From contig CAMVUB010000016.1 in assembly GCA_947170495.1 (NCBI GenBank), forward strand, positions 1 through 51,681: a stretch of 51,681 nt of DNA, read 5' to 3'. Source of the stretch: an uncultured Prevotellaceae bacterium (GTDB taxonomy: Bacteria; Bacteroidota; Bacteroidia; Bacteroidales; Bacteroidaceae). The notes beneath the pieces are model-generated. The model was not told the origin of the DNA and made no database searches. It saw only the letters and a program-made list of their open reading frames with translations. The translations under genes and the position numbers were made by a program. Below are positions 23,173-32,269 of the stretch, one piece after another; the first letter of the stretch is position 1; each line of letters begins with the position of its first letter.

Positions 23173-26100
23173 ATGAAGCGATTCTTCAAGTGGCTGGGCG
23201 TGGCGGTGGCACTGCCGTTTGTGGTGGTGGCGCTGCTGGTTGTGCTCGTGTATCTTCCGCCTGTGCAGGACTATGCTGTGCGGAAGGTGGCGACGTACGC
23301 GTCCGAGCAGACGGGGATGCGGATTTCTGTGGAGCGCCTGCGGCTGACATGGCTGCTGGACTTGGATGTGCGTGGCGTGAGTGTGGCGGATAGCGTGGGA
23401 GATACGCTGGTGGCAGCCCGACGTGTGGTGGTGGACCTCGATATGTGCGAGGTCTGGCACAAGCGGGTGCGGGTGGAGGCCTTGCAGTTGGACGATGTAC
23501 AGCTGGACACGAAGGATCTGGTGACGACGACGATCGTGCGTGGCCGTCTGCGCCAGCTGCGCCTCAACGATGACATCGACTTGGCGGCGAAGCGCGTGGC
23601 GGTCTCTGACCTGGCGGCCCAAGGGGCTGACGTGGAGGTGGCGCTACTGGACACTACCGTGGTAGATACCACGAAGAGCGAGCCGCTGGGCTGGGTGTTT
23701 GCCGTCGGGCAGGCCACGCTGAGCGACGTGCATGTGCGCTTGCTGCAGGAGCATCGCGACTCCGTGGCATCGATGGCGGTGCTGCTGGACATGGACTCGC
23801 TGGGCTTGCAGGCCGACAGCATCATTGTGGATTTGGAACGCGAGCATCTCAGCGTGCCGCAGGCGCAGCTGCTGACGCCGCAGTCGCGCATCGATGCCTG
23901 GACGGACATGGACTTCAACGCCTTCACGCCCGGTGCCGGCGGACATTTCGAGGGCGGTGTGGGGCTGAGTTTCACGAAGAGCGACCTGCTGGAACTGGGC
24001 GGCGAGATGCTGCCGAAGAACTTTGCGAAGGCCTACCCCGATGTGCCGTTGCGCGTGAACCTCGCGGCAGCGGGCAATATCGACAGCCTGTCACTCACAC
24101 GTGTGGAGGCCACGCTGCCGGGCAGCTTCTCAGTGGAAGCGCGTGGCGATGTAGGCCATCTGCTGGACTCGACGGCGATGGCTGGAGCGGTGGATTTCAA
24201 CGTACAAACTAAGAATATCAATTGGGTGCGCGGTCTTGCTGGCGGCGCACTGGACGGCATTCAGCTGCCGCCCATGCAACTCAACGGTACGGCCCGGGCG
24301 GCCGGCACACGCTACTCCGCGAATGCGCTGCTCAGCGAGGGGCACGGCCTCGTGGCCCTCAAGGGCGACATCGATGTGAGCGAGCCCCTGCGCTATGCGG
24401 CCGACGTGAAGACCACGCGCCTGCAGCTGCGTCATTTCCTGCCGTGGCTGCCCTTGGGACCGCTGACGGCGACCGCCACCGTGCGCGGCACCGGAACCGA
24501 CTTCCTGCGCCCGTCGGCGCGACTGGATGCCGATGTGCGCTGCACACAGCTGACCTACGACCGCTATGACCTCAGCGGCAGTACGCTGCAGGTGCAGTTG
24601 GCCCGTGGGCGTGGCCATGCACGTCTTGCCATGGACAACGCGAACCTGGCGCTACAGGCCGATGTGGATGCACTGCTGGCGAAAAATACAGACCTCACCT
24701 TCGCCCTGGACCTGAGCCGTGCGGACCTGCAGGCGTTGGGCCTTGTGGATCACCCGTTCAAGATGTCGATGTGCGCGCATATCGACGGCACGACGGACCT
24801 GCAGCGCCACCACCGCCTGAGCGGCAATATCAACGATATCATTCTCATGCCGCTGGACTCGATCTTCCGTCCTGAAGACGTGACGCTGGAGGCGCTGCTG
24901 GAACCCGACACCACCTACGCCTTCGTAAGCAGCGGCGACCTGAGCCTGCGCATGCGAGGGCATACTGGCTACGACCGTCTGCTGGGGCAATTGGGCCATT
25001 TCACCGATGAGCTGAACCGTCAGCTGGCGGAACACCAGATTGATGAGGATGCGTTGTCGCGTCGCCTGCCACAGGTGGATTTTCGGCTCTCGTCGGGGCA
25101 GCACAACCCGCTACACGATATCATGGCGGCGATGGGCTACGATTTCTCAGACCTGCGTTTCGGCATCAACCTGGACCCGCTCATCGGCATCAACGGCGGC
25201 GGACATATCTATAGCCTCAACACGGGTGCCGTGGTGCTGGACACCATCCGGGCACATATTTATCAGGACAGCACCAGCGTGCGCATGGATGCCCACGTCC
25301 GCAACAACCGCCAGAACCCGCAGGTGACCTTCGATGCCCGCCTGAATACCCAGCTCATGCGCGACGGCACGGCAGGCGCACAGCTTCAGTACTTCGACGA
25401 CCGCGGGCAAAAGGGTGTGGATCTGGGCTTGCAGGCGAAGATCACGGCCGACACATTGCAGGTGCATCTCGACCCGCTGAACCCCGTCATCGCCTATCGC
25501 ACCTTCCACATCAACGCCGACAACTATATTCAGCTCACCAAGAAAAACCATGTCGATGCCAATGTGGATCTCATCGCCGACGACGGCACGGGCCTAAAGA
25601 TCTATTCCACGCCCAATGCCGAGGTGCTGCAGGACCTGTCTGTGAGCATCAACCAACTGAACCTCGGCGAGTTGTCGAGTGTGGTGCCTTATCTGCCGAA
25701 GCTGGGCGGTTACCTGCACGGCGATGCCCATCTGATACTGGATGAACACCTGAATGTCTCTACAGATATGGAGGTCGATGACCTGCACTACGAGGGTGTG
25801 TCGCTGGGGGCTATCGGCCTGCAGGCGGTATATCTACCCAATAGTGACGGCAGCCACTTCGTAGATGGCAGCTTGCTGCACATGGGGATGCCGGTGGCGG
25901 CGTTCACGGGGACGTATAAACCCTCGGCTGCTGCAGAGGGCACGGCGGAAGGAGAGGCAGCCAAGGGCGCGGAGGATCACTTAGATATTGATGTGCAACT
26001 GGATCGCTTGCCGTTCTCGTTGGCCAATGGTTTCCTGCCCGACGAGGTGGCACGCCTGGAGGGCGTGGCGCTGGGCGATATCCATGTGGGAGGCAGCAGT

Positions 26101-27588
26101 TCGAAGCCCCAGGTCGATGGCAGCCTGATGACGTCGGGGCTTAAGATCGTGTCAGCCCCCTATAACCTGCGACTGCGCGTGGCTGACGACACGTTGGTCG
26201 TGCACAACAGCCAGCTCAATCTGGACCGCATTACCATCTACTCCACGGGTAAGAACCCGTTCACGATGGACGGCACCATCAACTTCGCCGACCTCGACAA
26301 GATTGCGCTGGATGCCACCATGAAGGCCACCGACTTTGAGCTTATCAACGCCAAGAAGACGCCACTGTCCAAAGCCTATGGCAAGGTGTATGTCGATTTC
26401 AACTCCTTCGTGAAAGGCACGCTGGACAACCTGCGCATCTTCGGACAGCTGAAGGTGCTGGGCAAGACAGATGTGACCTACCTGCTCACCGACTCGCCGC
26501 TCACGGCTGACGACCAGTTGGCGGAGCTGGTGGAGTTCGTGGATTTCACGGACACGCTGAGGGTGGAACAGGTGGAGGCGCGCAAGCCCAAGCACATGAA
26601 TGTCACCATGAGCATCGAGATTGAGGACATCACGCAGGTGCATTGCCTGCTGAGTAACGACGGCTCCAGCTATGTCGATCTGGAGGGTGGCGGCACGCTC
26701 ATGATGACCTATTCGCCCGAGAAGGAATTGCAGATGAACGGCCGCTATACCATCAACAGCGGTACGCTGAAGTACACGATGATGGTTATCCCGCTGAAGG
26801 AGTTCACCATCAAGAGCGGCAGCTATGCCGAATTCCACGGGCCGCTGACGAATCCCACGCTGAACCTCGCCGCCACGGAGCGCATGCGTACGACGGTGAC
26901 CGAGAACAACCAGCCGCGCAGCGTGAACTTCGAGGTAGGTCTGAACGTCACACAGACACTGCAGAATATGGGCTTGGAGTTCACGCTGGAGGCTCCCGAA
27001 GATATGACGATACAGCACGACCTGAGCACCATGAGCACCGAGCAGCGCGGCCGTCTGGCTGTGACGATGCTGGCCACGGGCATGTATGTCAACGATGCCG
27101 GCGCCGCCACCAGTGGCGGTGTGACGGGGCAGAACGCGCTGAATGCCTTCCTGCAAAGCCAGATTTCCAACATCACGGGCAAGGCCCTGAAGAGCATCGA
27201 CCTGAGCATGGGTGTTGAGCAGGGTACGAGTTCCACGGGCGGCACGACGACCGACTACAGCTTCCGCTTCGCCAAGCGCTTCTGGGGCAACCGCATCAGC
27301 GTTATCGTGGGTGGTAAGGTCAGCACGGGTGAGAATGCCGTGAATACGGGCGAGAGCATCATTGACAATGTCAGTGTCGAATACCGCTTGGATGCAGGGG
27401 CTACGCGCTATGTCAATTTGTTCTACAATAAGAACTATGAATCGATCCTCGACGGTGAGGTCACGGAGATGGGTGCCGGTCTCGTCCTGCGCCGCAAGAC
27501 CCAGCGCCTGGGCGAGCTGTTCCTGTTCAAGAGAAAGAGTGAAGAAGTGAAGGAAGTGAAAAATGAAAGATTGAAAAATGAAAAATAA
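23173..27588 (+). CDS. tamB: TamB-like translocation/assembly module protein
   Basis: 1471 residues. A single N-terminal membrane helix (FFKWLGVAVALPFVVVALLV, about 3-24) anchors a very long beta-rich, AsmA-like periplasmic body made of short repeated strands. It ends in the TamB domain (about 1100-1450: MTYSPEKELQMNGRYTINSG, VTQTLQNMGLEFTLEAPEDM, QNALNAFLQSQISNITGKAL). TamB spans the periplasm and, with an outer-membrane Omp85 partner, moves proteins or lipids to the outer membrane. Here the partner gene follows with an 11-base overlap. The last 20 codons are a GAAGTGAAAAA-type short tandem repeat, giving an unusual Lys/Glu tail (EEVKEVKNERLKNEK). Confidence 0.9.
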   Translation: MKRFFKWLGVAVALPFVVVALLVVLVYLPPVQDYAVRKVATYASEQTGMRISVERLRLTWLLDLDVRGVSVADSVGDTLVAARRVVVDLDMCEVWHKRVRVEALQLDDVQLDTKDLVTTTIVRGRLRQLRLNDDIDLAAKRVAVSDLAAQGADVEVALLDTTVVDTTKSEPLGWVFAVGQATLSDVHVRLLQEHRDSVASMAVLLDMDSLGLQADSIIVDLEREHLSVPQAQLLTPQSRIDAWTDMDFNAFTPGAGGHFEGGVGLSFTKSDLLELGGEMLPKNFAKAYPDVPLRVNLAAAGNIDSLSLTRVEATLPGSFSVEARGDVGHLLDSTAMAGAVDFNVQTKNINWVRGLAGGALDGIQLPPMQLNGTARAAGTRYSANALLSEGHGLVALKGDIDVSEPLRYAADVKTTRLQLRHFLPWLPLGPLTATATVRGTGTDFLRPSARLDADVRCTQLTYDRYDLSGSTLQVQLARGRGHARLAMDNANLALQADVDALLAKNTDLTFALDLSRADLQALGLVDHPFKMSMCAHIDGTTDLQRHHRLSGNINDIILMPLDSIFRPEDVTLEALLEPDTTYAFVSSGDLSLRMRGHTGYDRLLGQLGHFTDELNRQLAEHQIDEDALSRRLPQVDFRLSSGQHNPLHDIMAAMGYDFSDLRFGINLDPLIGINGGGHIYSLNTGAVVLDTIRAHIYQDSTSVRMDAHVRNNRQNPQVTFDARLNTQLMRDGTAGAQLQYFDDRGQKGVDLGLQAKITADTLQVHLDPLNPVIAYRTFHINADNYIQLTKKNHVDANVDLIADDGTGLKIYSTPNAEVLQDLSVSINQLNLGELSSVVPYLPKLGGYLHGDAHLILDEHLNVSTDMEVDDLHYEGVSLGAIGLQAVYLPNSDGSHFVDGSLLHMGMPVAAFTGTYKPSAAAEGTAEGEAAKGAEDHLDIDVQLDRLPFSLANGFLPDEVARLEGVALGDIHVGGSSSKPQVDGSLMTSGLKIVSAPYNLRLRVADDTLVVHNSQLNLDRITIYSTGKNPFTMDGTINFADLDKIALDATMKATDFELINAKKTPLSKAYGKVYVDFNSFVKGTLDNLRIFGQLKVLGKTDVTYLLTDSPLTADDQLAELVEFVDFTDTLRVEQVEARKPKHMNVTMSIEIEDITQVHCLLSNDGSSYVDLEGGGTLMMTYSPEKELQMNGRYTINSGTLKYTMMVIPLKEFTIKSGSYAEFHGPLTNPTLNLAATERMRTTVTENNQPRSVNFEVGLNVTQTLQNMGLEFTLEAPEDMTIQHDLSTMSTEQRGRLAVTMLATGMYVNDAGAATSGGVTGQNALNAFLQSQISNITGKALKSIDLSMGVEQGTSSTGGTTTDYSFRFAKRFWGNRISVIVGGKVSTGENAVNTGESIIDNVSVEYRLDAGATRYVNLFYNKNYESILDGEVTEMGAGLVLRRKTQRLGELFLFKRKSEEVKEVKNERLKNEK

Positions 27589-30163
27589 GAGTTACCTTCA
27601 TATCTTATCGCTCATGGCGAAGGTGAGCAGTATCCCCTTCCAAGGGGGCGTGAGGAGCTGTGCTTTGTATTTTTCACTTTTCACTCTATCATTTCTCATT
27701 CTTTCTTGTTCCACCACCGAGCATCTGCCGGAGGGCGAGCAGCTTTACACGGGTATCTCGGAGATTGCATACGGACATAAGGCGGGTGGCAAGAAGGCGG
27801 CAAAGGCAGACAGCACGGGCGTCATCACCGCCGTGGGCAAGGCATACAACACGGTGTCGGATCTGTTACGCGGCAATGCCCAGCCTCAGGACCTGCAGGC
27901 GATGCTCAAGCAGAACAAGGACCTGAGCCCCGAGCAGCGCGACTCCCTGCAGCAGGCCTCAAAGGTGCTCACGGAGGCCACCGCCACGGCCAAGACGGAA
28001 GTGAATGCAGCCTTGGCCTATGCGCCCAACAACGCTATCTTCGGCAGCTCCAAGCGGCGCTGGCCGCTGCCCATCGGCTTGTGGGTCTTTAACGCCTATG
28101 CCGAGTCCGAGAGCCGCTTCGGCCGCTGGATGCTCAACACCATCGGCTCCCAGCCGCGAACCATCAGCATGGCGAATCCGCAGCTGCGCGTGCAGGTGGC
28201 GCGACAGACACTGCGCAACTACGGTTTCTTCCACGGCTCGGCCGGCTACGAGGTGCAAACCAATCCGCGCGACTCGCTGAAGGCAAAGGTCGCCTATTCC
28301 GTCTATCCCGGCCCGCTGTTCACGTTGGGGACGATAGAATACCAGCGCTTCACAGGCCTCACCGACAGCATCGTGCGGCGAACGATGCGGAGCTCCAACC
28401 TACACACGGGCGATGCCTTCAGCGTGGTCAACCTGGATGCCGAGCGCAAGCGCCTCAGTGACCTCTTCCGCAACAACGGTTTCTATTACTATCGCCCCGA
28501 ATACATCACCTTCCGTGCCGACACGCTGCAGACACCTTACACCGTACACCTGCAGGTCCGTCCGAAGCCCGATATGCCGGAGCAAGCCAAGAACTGCTTC
28601 TATATGGGCCGCACGACGGTCACCGTGCTGCCCTATGGCACACGCCAGATTACGGACAGCATCCGTGGCCGCAATTTCACCTACCGCTGGGCAAGCGAGG
28701 AGGGTTCGAAGAAACCGCCCATCCGCCTCGGGGCCATCATTCATAACCTCTATTATGAGCGCGGCTCCATCTATCGCCAGCGCCTGCACGAGCTCATCCA
28801 GAACAAGATCTCGGGTATGGGCGTGTTCTCCAATGTCCAGATGAACTACGCGGCCCGTGATACCAGTGCCACCTGCGACACGCTCGACGTGAACATCTTC
28901 GCCATCCTCGACAAACCATGGGACAGCGAGTTCGAGGCCAAGGTGACGAACAAGAGCAACGGCCTGCTCGGTCCGGGTGTGGCCTGGGGCATGACCAAGC
29001 GCAACGCCTTCCGCGGGGCCGAGAGCGTCCATTTCAAGGTCTATGGCAGCTATGAGTGGCAGACGGGTGCCACCGTCGTGGAATCCGATGAGGGCCGCGG
29101 CTTCCTGAACTCCTTCGAGTTGGGAAGCTCGCTGACGCTGACCTATCCGCGTCTGCAGTTCTTCGGCCTTACCCGCAAGCTCAACCGCCGCGCTGAGGCT
29201 TCCACGAACTACAAGGTAGATGTCACGTGGATGAACCGTGCCGGCTACTTCAGGATGATTAACTTCGGCGTGCGAATGACCTACACCTACCAGCGTGTGC
29301 GCCGTTGGAAGCACGAGCTGACACCCTTGCGTGTGGATTACACGATGCTCTCCCACACGTCGGCCCGTTTCGACTCCATCATGGACGCCAACCAGGCCAT
29401 CTATGTATCCATGCGTGACCAACTGGTGCCGTCCATCGGGTACAACGTCTCCTACACGCGCCGTTGGCGCGGCGGCCACCAACGCACCATCTTCCTGGGA
29501 GCCAAGGAGGCCGGCCATATCATCAATGGTATCTATGCGCTGGCCGGCCGTGCCATCAAGGAACGCGACAAACACCTGCTGGGCGTGCCATTCGCACAGT
29601 TCCTCAAGCTCACGGGCGAGTGGCGCGAGACCTTCCCACTCACGCCCAGAAGCTGCATCGCCGTGCGCGCATTCGCGGGAGCCGTGTGGAGCTATCATAA
29701 CAGCACGATGGCCCCCTATGCCGACCTCTTCAGCGTCGGCGGTGCCAACAGCATCCGAGCCTTCGCCATTCGCAGCATAGGTCCCGGTAGCTACCACCCC
29801 TCCAATGGCAAGTGGAGCTATGTGGACCAGGTTGGAAATTTGAAGTTCGAGGCCAACGTGGAGTACCGCTTTCCCATCTTCGGAGGCTTGGGTGGTGCTT
29901 TGTTCGTGGATGCCGGCAATGTATGGCTGATGAAAGCCGACCCGGCACGTCCCGGCGGCGATATCGATGCCAAGCGTTTCTTCAAGGAGGTTGCCTTAGG
30001 CACGGGTGTCGGTTTGCGCTATGACCTGGACTTCCTCGTCCTGCGCTTCGATATCGGTGTCGGCATCCATGCGCCTTACGACACGGGTCGCAGCGGCTAC
30101 TACAATATGCGCCGCTTCTGGGACAGCCTCGGCTTCCACATCGCCGTCGGCTATCCGTTCTAA
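27578..30163 (+). CDS. tamL: TamL-like BamA/TamA-family outer-membrane lipoprotein
   Basis: 861 residues. The lipobox LILSC places the acylated cysteine at residue 44, followed by STTEHLPEGEQLYTGI, which is characteristic of the Bacteroidota lipoprotein form of TamA. POTRA-like repeats (about 200-420) precede a C-terminal 16-strand Omp85 barrel (motifs GGANSIRAFAIRSIGPGSY, FEANVEYRFPIFGGLGGALF, LGTGVGLRYDLDFLVLRFDI). The gene overlaps tamB and they should work together. The stretch before the lipobox is odd: residues 19-27 come from a CCCCTTCC/GGGGG palindrome, and the hydrophobic core is encoded by a TTTTCACT tandem repeat. The ATG at 27614 is an alternative start that gives a more normal signal. 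Confidence 0.9.
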   Translation: MKNKSYLHILSLMAKVSSIPFQGGVRSCALYFSLFTLSFLILSCSTTEHLPEGEQLYTGISEIAYGHKAGGKKAAKADSTGVITAVGKAYNTVSDLLRGNAQPQDLQAMLKQNKDLSPEQRDSLQQASKVLTEATATAKTEVNAALAYAPNNAIFGSSKRRWPLPIGLWVFNAYAESESRFGRWMLNTIGSQPRTISMANPQLRVQVARQTLRNYGFFHGSAGYEVQTNPRDSLKAKVAYSVYPGPLFTLGTIEYQRFTGLTDSIVRRTMRSSNLHTGDAFSVVNLDAERKRLSDLFRNNGFYYYRPEYITFRADTLQTPYTVHLQVRPKPDMPEQAKNCFYMGRTTVTVLPYGTRQITDSIRGRNFTYRWASEEGSKKPPIRLGAIIHNLYYERGSIYRQRLHELIQNKISGMGVFSNVQMNYAARDTSATCDTLDVNIFAILDKPWDSEFEAKVTNKSNGLLGPGVAWGMTKRNAFRGAESVHFKVYGSYEWQTGATVVESDEGRGFLNSFELGSSLTLTYPRLQFFGLTRKLNRRAEASTNYKVDVTWMNRAGYFRMINFGVRMTYTYQRVRRWKHELTPLRVDYTMLSHTSARFDSIMDANQAIYVSMRDQLVPSIGYNVSYTRRWRGGHQRTIFLGAKEAGHIINGIYALAGRAIKERDKHLLGVPFAQFLKLTGEWRETFPLTPRSCIAVRAFAGAVWSYHNSTMAPYADLFSVGGANSIRAFAIRSIGPGSYHPSNGKWSYVDQVGNLKFEANVEYRFPIFGGLGGALFVDAGNVWLMKADPARPGGDIDAKRFFKEVALGTGVGLRYDLDFLVLRFDIGVGIHAPYDTGRSGYYNMRRFWDSLGFHIAVGYPF

Positions 30164-30190
30164 GAATGTCTGTCTGGGAATTGTGGGGAA

Positions 30191-31642
30191 CTATGCGAGT
30201 CCCATCTTCTTCGCCTTCTCGATGACGAAGGCGAGGGCGGCATCGTGGTCGTTGGGGATGAGGCCGTCGAGGATGGCGTCCTTCACGGCAGACTTCAGCA
30301 CGCCGACTTCGCGGCAGGGCTGCAGATGGAAACGCTCCATGATTTCCTCGCCGCTGACGGGTGGCTGGAAGTTACGGATGCGGTCGCGCTCCTCCAGGTC
30401 GATGAGCTTTTGACGCACGAGCTTGAAGTTGTCCAGGAAGCGCTGCTTGCGCTGCTCGTTCTTGCTGGTGATGTCGGCCTCGCACAGCAGCATCAGGTCG
30501 TCGATGTCATCGCCCGCCTCGAAGAGCAGACGGCGCACGGCGCTGTCTGTGACCTCGTCGTCGGCGATGGCGATGGGGCGCATGTGCAACGACACGAGCT
30601 TCTGCACGTATTTCATCCGCTCGTCCAGCGGCAGCTTCAGGCGGCGGAAGATCTGCGGCACCATCTTCTCACCTATATAATTATGGTTATGGAACGTCCA
30701 TCCCAGCTGCGCATCCCAGCGCTTGGACTTGGGCTTGCCGATATCGTGGAGCAGGGCAGCCCAGCGGAGCCAAAGCCCGTTGTCCGTCCTCTCCACGCTA
30801 TCAGCGCGAATAGAACGAACCACATTCGTCAGCACCTCCAGCGTGTGCCATAGGTTGTCCTTGTGGGCACGGCCATTCACTGTCTCTACGCCGTGGAGAG
30901 CATAGAGCTCGGGGAAGATGAGTTCCAGCAGGCCGCACTGGAAGAGCAGCTCGAAGCCGCGGGCAGGGCTGTCGGAGGCCATGATTTTCTGTAGCTCCTC
31001 AATGATACGCTCGCCGGAGATAATCTTTATGCGCTCGCGGTTGCGCTCCAAGGCCTCGAAGGTCTCTGGCTCTATCTCGAAGTTCAGCTGCGTGGCAAAA
31101 CGGATGCAACGCATCATCCTGAGCGGGTCGTCGGAGAACGTGATGTCGGGGTCCAGGGGTGTGGCGATGATGCGGTCCTCGAGGTCCCAGATGCCGTCGA
31201 AGGGATCCACGAGCTCGCCGAAGCGCTCTGTGTTCAGGCAGATGGCCATCGCGTTGATAGTGAAATCGCGACGCTGCTGGTCGTCCTCCAGCGTGCCGTC
31301 CTCTACGATAGGCTTACGCGAATCGTGGCTATAGCTCTCGCGGCGTGCGCCGACGAACTCTAATTCTAGATGCCCGCTCTTCACCTGCGCCGTGCCGAAG
31401 TTCTTGAAGACACTCACGTGAGCACCCTTGCCCAGTCGCTTAGCCACGGCCTTGGCCAGCTCGATACCGCTGCCCACGCACACGACGTCGATATCTTTCG
31501 ACGGGCGCTCCAGGAACAGGTCGCGCACATAACCGCCCACGACATAACACTCCACCCCCATTTCATCGGCAACTTGGCCGATGGTGTGGAAGACGGGACG
31601 GTCCAGTATGGTGGCGAGTTGTTCGCGGTCGAGATGTCTCAT
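30191..31642 (-). CDS. cca: CCA tRNA nucleotidyltransferase with HD domain
   Basis: 483 residues. The nucleotidyltransferase head shows ECYVVGGYVRDLFLERPSKD (31-50) and DIDVV with the catalytic aspartates, followed by RRDFTINAMA and DPLRMMRCIRFATQLNF. An HD phosphohydrolase domain follows (AALLHDIGKPKSKRWD, His299-Asp300). It adds or repairs the 3' CCA end of tRNAs; the HD part may hydrolyse 2',3'-cyclic phosphates. Length is normal. It converges with tamL, leaving a 27-base gap, and is divergent from the lipoprotein at 31770, each with its own -7 box. Confidence 0.93.
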   Translation of the reverse strand: MRHLDREQLATILDRPVFHTIGQVADEMGVECYVVGGYVRDLFLERPSKDIDVVCVGSGIELAKAVAKRLGKGAHVSVFKNFGTAQVKSGHLELEFVGARRESYSHDSRKPIVEDGTLEDDQQRRDFTINAMAICLNTERFGELVDPFDGIWDLEDRIIATPLDPDITFSDDPLRMMRCIRFATQLNFEIEPETFEALERNRERIKIISGERIIEELQKIMASDSPARGFELLFQCGLLELIFPELYALHGVETVNGRAHKDNLWHTLEVLTNVVRSIRADSVERTDNGLWLRWAALLHDIGKPKSKRWDAQLGWTFHNHNYIGEKMVPQIFRRLKLPLDERMKYVQKLVSLHMRPIAIADDEVTDSAVRRLLFEAGDDIDDLMLLCEADITSKNEQRKQRFLDNFKLVRQKLIDLEERDRIRNFQPPVSGEEIMERFHLQPCREVGVLKSAVKDAILDGLIPNDHDAALAFVIEKAKKMGLA

Positions 31643-31691
31643 GTGTGCTTAAAAAAGGCCTTTCTAGAGTTGAAGGTTGTTAAAACAGCGG

Positions 31692-31699
31692 CAAAAGTA
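31692..31699 (-). promoter_or_regulatory. -7 promoter box of cca
   Basis: TTACTTTTG-type box (TACTTTTG) on the minus strand, 50 bases before the cca ATG. Confidence 0.55.
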
Positions 31700-31753
31700 A
31701 TAAAAAAGGTTGAGCCAGCAGGTCTGAATGATTGTTTTTTTGAAGAAAAGGCT

Positions 31754-31761
31754 TACTTTTG
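31754..31761 (+). promoter_or_regulatory. -7 promoter box of the 31770 lipoprotein gene
   Basis: TACTTTTG, only 8 bases before the ATG, so the transcript would have a very short leader. It also excludes the longer frame starting at 31728. Confidence 0.55.
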
Positions 31762-31769
31762 CAGTTGCT

Positions 31770-32222
31770 ATGAAAAAGAATACACGTTTATATCTTCTCT
31801 TGGCCGTGGCGGCAATGTTTTCCTGCACGGCAAAGGACGAACCTGCCGATGCCCCTGCAGCTGCCATGCTGTCGGAGGCCCGCACCTTATTAGAACAGAA
31901 AGATTATAGCGCCGCTCGCGACACCATCCTGAGCCTGCGCCAGCGTTATCCCCAGGCGCTGGAGGTGCGCCGTGCCGCCATCCTCACGCTGGACAGCGTG
32001 GAGCTTCTGGAAGCCCGTGACAGTGTGGCGGCCTACGAGCCGCAGCTGAATGCCGCCCGCGATGCCTTCCATCAGATGCCGCCGCGCCTCAACGGCAAAA
32101 CCAACGATGCCTACTACGAGCAGCAACGCCTCGTCATGGCCATGGACCAGCGCTACGACGAGCTTTGCGCCAAGGTGAAATTCTTCCTGCGCAAGATAGA
32201 CATCGACAAGCAAGCGAACTAA
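31770..32222 (+). CDS. Small lipoprotein of unknown function
   Basis: 150 residues. MKKNTRLYLLLAVAAMFSC is a lipoprotein signal with the acylated cysteine at residue 19. The mature part is helical, with a TPR-like opening (EARTLLEQKDYSAARDTILS, RQRYPQALEVRRAAILTLDS) and a second helical region (YEQQRLVMAMDQRYDELCAK). No family was recognised; a two-repeat TPR-like adaptor at the cell envelope is plausible. It is monocistronic and ends in a terminator shared with rseP, which converges on it. Confidence 0.7.
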   Translation: MKKNTRLYLLLAVAAMFSCTAKDEPADAPAAAMLSEARTLLEQKDYSAARDTILSLRQRYPQALEVRRAAILTLDSVELLEARDSVAAYEPQLNAARDAFHQMPPRLNGKTNDAYYEQQRLVMAMDQRYDELCAKVKFFLRKIDIDKQAN

Positions 32223-32230
32223 GGAAAAAT

Positions 32231-32262
32231 GAAAGAAGCGGGCCGCGGGGCTCGCTTCTTTC
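32231..32262. terminator. Bidirectional intrinsic terminator
   Basis: Imperfect 14-bp stem (GAAAGAAGCG ... CGCTTCTTTC) with a GCGG loop, between the lipoprotein (plus) and rseP (minus, stop at 32270). Confidence 0.75.
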
Positions 32263-32269
32263 GTTATGT